Assembly (NCBI GenBank): GCA_025642065.1
Contig: JAODUP010000944.1
Span: 12,501 to 76,500, forward strand
DNA: 64,000 nucleotides
Reading direction: 5' to 3'
Source of the DNA: Paralvinella palmiformis
Taxonomy: Eukaryota > Annelida > Polychaeta > Terebellida > Alvinellidae
The notes beneath the pieces are model-generated. The model had not been told where the DNA came from. It saw only the letters and a program-made list of their open reading frames with translations, and ran no database searches. A program made the position numbers and the translations under genes. Positions 59,264-64,000 of this stretch are shown piece by piece. Every line of letters starts with the position of its first letter. The stretch's first letter is position 1.

Positions 59264-59537
59264 ATAATAATAATAATAGTAGTAATAATAATAATAATAT
59301 TTGACATTTATATAGCGCCCTATTCAGCTAGATATGAGCTCTAAGGCGCTTTACTATATTATTATCCCTGACTCTGACTTATTATCCCTGACTCTGACCT
59401 GTTTCCATCCAGCACACATATCAAACCACAAAGGAGCACACAACGCATGCTGCCGTTACTCAAACACATAGCCATCGCGTCATGTCAGGTACTCATTTTT
59501 TATGTCCTACCCTCTAACTAACTGCGCTATCACAGCT
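59264..59537 (-). mobile_element. SINE-B copy with complete 3' end and deleted head
   Basis: Minus-strand copy. (ATT)n tail at 59264-59300, ATATAAATGTCAAAT, then the terminal hairpin (AGCGCC 59314-59319; GGCGCT 59345-59350), a 20-bp tandem duplication in the body (59359-59398), CGCATGCTGCCG, and A-box-like sequence CTAACTAACTGCGCTATCAC at the far end. The anticodon-to-B-box part of the tRNA head is deleted compared with 32187-32444, so internal promoter function is lost. Confidence 0.85.
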
Positions 59538-62157
59538 AATTACATTCTGTCTTATAGCTCAGATGGAAGTAATTAATTACACTTACAGACTAAGTCTTCA
59601 TATCTACATGCATGTTAGAATGGTTTTAATTAAAGTGAAATACTGGCTGAAATAACGAAAAGAAAAAATAAACCCATGAACACTAAGACTAAAATAAAAC
59701 AAAATAATAACAAGAAAAAACACAAACAGGGATCGTCGAAAACAAACAGAGAAAATTATCAACTTATAAAATAAGTGCATGAATGGTTACATGAATGGAT
59801 ACATGTTACAGTGAACTGATAAATTAAAAGAAGGGATATTTCAATTCATTGTATGCAATCTGTACGGGGATGGACTTTCTCGTTAATATATTCTTCTTAA
59901 TTTGAGTATTGGTTGTTTCAATATGAATCACAAATAAGAGTGATGTGTTATGTACTGATAGATGATAAAATGCACCATCCAGTTATATAACTTTCGGAAA
60001 CGTCCTTGAAGAGGTAATAATGTATATGTAATGGTGAATGGCACGTCAACAATGTAGGCAGGTCCTTTGGGAGTAATTAGGTATTATACTATTCGTATAT
60101 TTATACCACCAAATTTGAGAAAGTGGCATTACCTAATGTACCCTAAACACAAATTAAACTAAATTATTTCCTTCAATTATAATATATCTATGCGTGGTAG
60201 GGAGTGACTTGATAAACAATGGATTGATTGATGAATGATAAGTGTTTTTAACCTACTGGAAATGCCAGATCTGAGTCATTGCCAAACGGTGCGCTTTTAG
60301 AGAGGTGAAATCTTCAGACAGGTGATACACTAGGTGGTAAACTTCCAATGACTGGGCAACACACATACATCCCTTTGTTATATAAATACATACACATACA
60401 TATGCACATACACATTTTTCACAAACACTTGCATATAAATTATATTGCATAAAAGGTAGTTGTTACGTCATTTACATAAGCCACCTTTATTTTGACTATA
60501 ATGTCGTATAAGTCAATAACCCGATCCTGGAATGTTGAATTAATTGTATGTATAGCAAACGTTATTAATTCCTATATGCATTAGTGTGCTTTGTCTCTCG
60601 AAATAGGGTTTTGACTCTGTTGACTTATTGCCATTATTGTCATCACAAAATCAGTTATGTGGCACGTGTTGAAATCTGTATTGCCAATCTTGTGGATAAT
60701 ACATCGACACTGAGGGGACATATTTTCTCTATATTCTTCTAATACCTCACGCATACGGTTTACAAGTTTCTGTATTTGGGCATCCCCATACCAAATGCTT
60801 ATCTCACTATGCTAAAATTGGAGTGTTTAATATCTATCTCTAGAGCCTTCGTTCTTTATTCTAAAGGAAACATTTTGCGATATTTGTGTAACATCTTAAA
60901 AACCACCATATGATAGTTTAATCTTAAAAGAACAATATAAAACAAACAAATACACATTGAAATATCAAAACAATTATGTGACAAATTAAGAAATGGTTTA
61001 ACTGTTTATATCTAAAATAGTTGTAGAAATTACAACAATCTGTTTTATTATAACGTATTTAGCAGTTTTTATGTGTTCACCTATTTACATAAGAATACCG
61101 AAATAACTTACCAACTAGCCATCACACCATCAGCACAAAATCCCGTAAACACCGTCAATGGTATAATTTATGAAGAACTGTCTTTGAGCAATAAGTTGTT
61201 GATCATTTGCAAATGACAATGACAAATATGCTCATAGTCTCCGATAGAATGATGAAAACCAAAAATTCATTTCATCTTTTATTTCTACATTTATCTTAAT
61301 ATTGTATATGAATAATTATATCACAAGACACTGATTCTTGAAATTAAACTGTTGCTGTCTTGTTAAGTTTTGAATGGCATTCGTATATGGAAAACATTAT
61401 GCCTGTCAGGCAATGACTGAAGATAGATACTCAGTTGTATACAGAAGTCGACTGTTTCAACACGAGATGGAGGCTTCGGTGGAAGATCATCATGTTTGTC
61501 ATCACCTTCATTATATATAGAGTGTTATTTGTCAGCCGTTTTACATTGTTCAGGATAATGTCGTCAGTGATAGCTTCGCTGGTCGCAAGTTGATCATCCG
61601 CAGTGATACAATATGTTCAATTCCGTTAGCATCAAAGCCATTTAAACAGCTAGCGGAATGTCTTATTCTGGGTACTCTGTACAACATTCTGGCTGACTTG
61701 TTTCTGGTGTTTTGAAGTGATAATTAAGAACAAAATTGACGATCATCCATTGCTTAGCTAAATGTCAAGATCGCTGGATAATGCGTATGGCATCCATCAC
61801 ACTGACAATATTAAATATGAATTCGCAATTAATTGACTGGAAAATTAATGTTGTAGCCAAATTAAAAAGTAAAACTGAAATGACATATAGAGGTTGAATC
61901 CAAACTCGATTCATAATTCTTTGCAATATGACTTTCTGGCAGGCATTATATGGCGACACATGATTCCTACTAATTATCGTATTCCAGATGTGGCTAACTT
62001 CTCTGTAATATATCCTTCCTGTGATAAATCCTAGCTATAGTAACGGAAAAGATAAATGAAAGCAATTACCTATTCATTAGTCCATACCCCTATTTGGTTC
62101 GAGAATATCTTTATATTATGTGGGTGCGCGTGCGTGCGTGTGTATATGTGTGTTTAT
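59538..62157. other. Long stretch with no recognised feature
   Basis: AT-rich; short frames only, one rich in Cys/Val from a CA-like patch at 60360-60420. Confidence 0.5.
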
Positions 62158-62300
62158 GATACGGCATGGTATGATATGAATTGCAATAATATGATATGAT
62201 ATATTATGATGTGATATGATATCATGAGATACGATATTATATAATGATTTGATATGATATAACTTAATACGATATGATATGATATATTATGTGATATCTT
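62158..62300. repeat. Degenerate ATGAT/GATAT pentamer-rich repeat
   Basis: Many TATGATATGATAT-like units with interruptions over about 140 bp, a decayed short tandem repeat. Confidence 0.8.
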
Positions 62301-63307
62301 ATGGTATAATAGGAAACCATAGGGAATTACGTTAGTTAATATTGTAATCTTATTGGTGTTTTTCCCTACTACTATGGCTATAATGGCAGTTTTAGAATTG
62401 AAGGAGATTTATGTAGTTGTCTTTCCACCCATGATGTTTTTGTACTGATATTGTCAAGTCTGATCAGTAGTTAAAGATCCAAACATGCCCGTTGATCATG
62501 TAACCAATTACTGTGTCCCCTTATCGTCCGTCAGCAGACAAGGAAATCGTAAAAAAATATTAAAGTTCTCAGCCTGCTTGTTACAGGCATTTAACCTTAT
62601 GTTTAAAAGGTGTAGTTACTTAATTAGTAAGCGGTCAAAATGAACATTTATTGCAAATATTATCCGACGTCTGATGACTTAGGTTTCTTTGCATGACAAT
62701 AACATATTACATCTCACTTAAATATTCCCCAAATGGATCATGATTAATTTAATGTAAGGCCGTGCTATATTTCCATCAGTTGTACCACCATCACCATAAA
62801 GATGCTCGTATCTACAAATATACATAAAATAAATGACAATTATAAAATATTTTGTAGGAAAGAAGACATTTGTTATATTCATTTGGTAAGATTTAACTGG
62901 TTATATGGACTTTTCGATTGCGGTTGAACATTTGCGACAGATTACCTCATTATTACTATGCGTGTGCGATTAATCCGCTACTACTTGACACCGCCTCTAT
63001 AAGAGAGATGAATAATTGTAATCTTGCATCTAGTTATCCCCTGATCTCCAAATGTATTGTGAATGGAACTAAATGAAGCACATAAGCAAGGTAATACATT
63101 ACCACCTTCCACTTTGAAGTGGGACTTATAATATATATGGAGGGTAGTTTTAGAAGCAAAGCCAAATTATAGGCGTTGGTTTCGTCTCTAAAGACAGATA
63201 AGTCAGAGTTTCAATTGTATTACATTTTTGTTGGTTCGTTTTATTTTCAATTGTGGGTGTTATCAGTGTTTGTCTTATCAGGTATTATATCACCTCAAAT
63301 GTGATCT
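62301..63307. other. No recognised feature
   Basis: AT-rich sequence with no long frame or visible repeat partner. Confidence 0.5.
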
Positions 63308-63455
63308 ACGATGTTGATGTTTTACGGCCACTTTTGTGGTAATGAGGCTAAGTGAAAAACGAAACAACCTTCATATATGCCCAAGCCGGGATTCGAACAC
63401 GGGTGGTAGTGATCTGGAGTCCAACACACTACCGCTAGACCACGGAGGCGCCCCA
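63308..63455 (-). mobile_element. SINE-A copy 3, internally deleted
   Basis: Minus-strand copy of about 148 bp. Its head keeps the tRNA-Trp-like GACTCCAGATCA anticodon region, the B box GTGTTCGAATCCC and the A box TCTAGCGGTAGTGTG. About 35-40 bp of the body (the part with TTAGCCTACCTCGTGCAC in copy 1) is missing and the (ATC)n tail is short. No target-site duplication is evident. Confidence 0.88.
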
Positions 63456-64000
63456 CAAGGTATACTCGGCCTTTTAGGGTGCTTAGGGAAGAGAGGCATC
63501 AGAGAGTTTATTCTAATGGCTGAATGACTCTAAACCATGATGTAAATCTTGCAGATGTAGAACAATACCACAAAAGGAAGCCAACCCACCAATAAATGAA
63601 AAATACATACATATAATCAAGAAGAATATTTATAATAATATATTACTAGTATTATGCAAATATATCTTTATCTTGGTAATACAACAAAATTGGCATCTTC
63701 CCAATGCTACGCGGTCCACGGAACAACCTTAGCTCGCTTAAAAACATGGTCAGCTAGACAGTACTGGCATAAGCAGGACTCATTTGCAGCAATATTACGG
63801 CTCTTGGGGAATTCGCTCCCGTTATGATGAAACCGAACTTATATACAGTTTAAACATATATGTGTGTGGTGGTGCTAATAAAAAACACGTGTTGATACTT
63901 AAAATGGGTAGTGCTACTTTTCACTGCGTGTATTTAATCTCAGGGTGACGATGATGACAATGAGAGCTTGTATTTTATTACATGTGCAAATAGTAAATTG
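63456..64000. other. No recognised feature
   Basis: Nothing identifiable by eye in the last ~550 bp. Confidence 0.5.

Overview
The window is AT-rich, intron-scale eukaryotic DNA, almost certainly from an animal. It holds no convincing intact host gene. Its recognisable content is transposon-derived: non-LTR retrotransposons (LINEs) in several states of decay, two tRNA-derived SINE families, unclassified dispersed repeats, and many long (TA)n, (TG)n/(CA)n and trinucleotide microsatellites. Abundant L2/CR1-type LINEs, a Tx1-type LINE and tRNA-headed SINEs fit a marine invertebrate, perhaps a lophotrochozoan such as a mollusc. That placement is inference; no marker gene fixes the species.

Layout. 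0-9.6 kb: a repeat bracketed by TG/TA microsatellites (copies at 0.35, 6.0 and 6.4 kb), a decayed minus-strand LINE (2.6-4.3 kb), a 5'-truncated L2-like LINE (7.4-8.5 kb) ending in a large CA-TA-TG microsatellite, and a SINE tail grown into a 390-bp trinucleotide tract. 9.6-16.9 kb: mostly featureless, with one copy of a ~800-bp repeat at 11.3-12.2 kb. 16.9-24.3 kb: the most interesting locus, a Tx1-type LINE directly preceded by U2 snRNA 5'-end sequence and split by a second LINE (18.86-22.23 kb) in the opposite orientation. 24.8-36.1 kb: LINE tails, the second ~800-bp repeat copy, a plus-strand LINE deletion derivative, a SINE and further LINE fragments. 37-40.5 kb: SINEs, two with clear target-site duplications, and LINE scraps around (TA)n tracts. 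44.4-47.6 kb: the best-preserved element, an L2-like LINE with recognisable endonuclease and reverse transcriptase. 47.8-64 kb: mostly anonymous DNA with one LINE fragment (50.5-51.2 kb), a local ~200-bp repeat pair (55.3 and 56.0 kb) and SINE copies.

How the parts relate. Several LINE families and the tRNA-Met-like SINE end in the same small structure: an AGCGCC...GGCGCT inverted repeat about 35-37 nt long, then an AT-rich stretch and an (ATT)n tail. This suggests the SINE uses the L2-like reverse transcriptase in trans through a shared 3' hairpin. The U2/Tx1 junction suggests a target-specific LINE of the U2-inserting type. Every LINE copy seen is disrupted.
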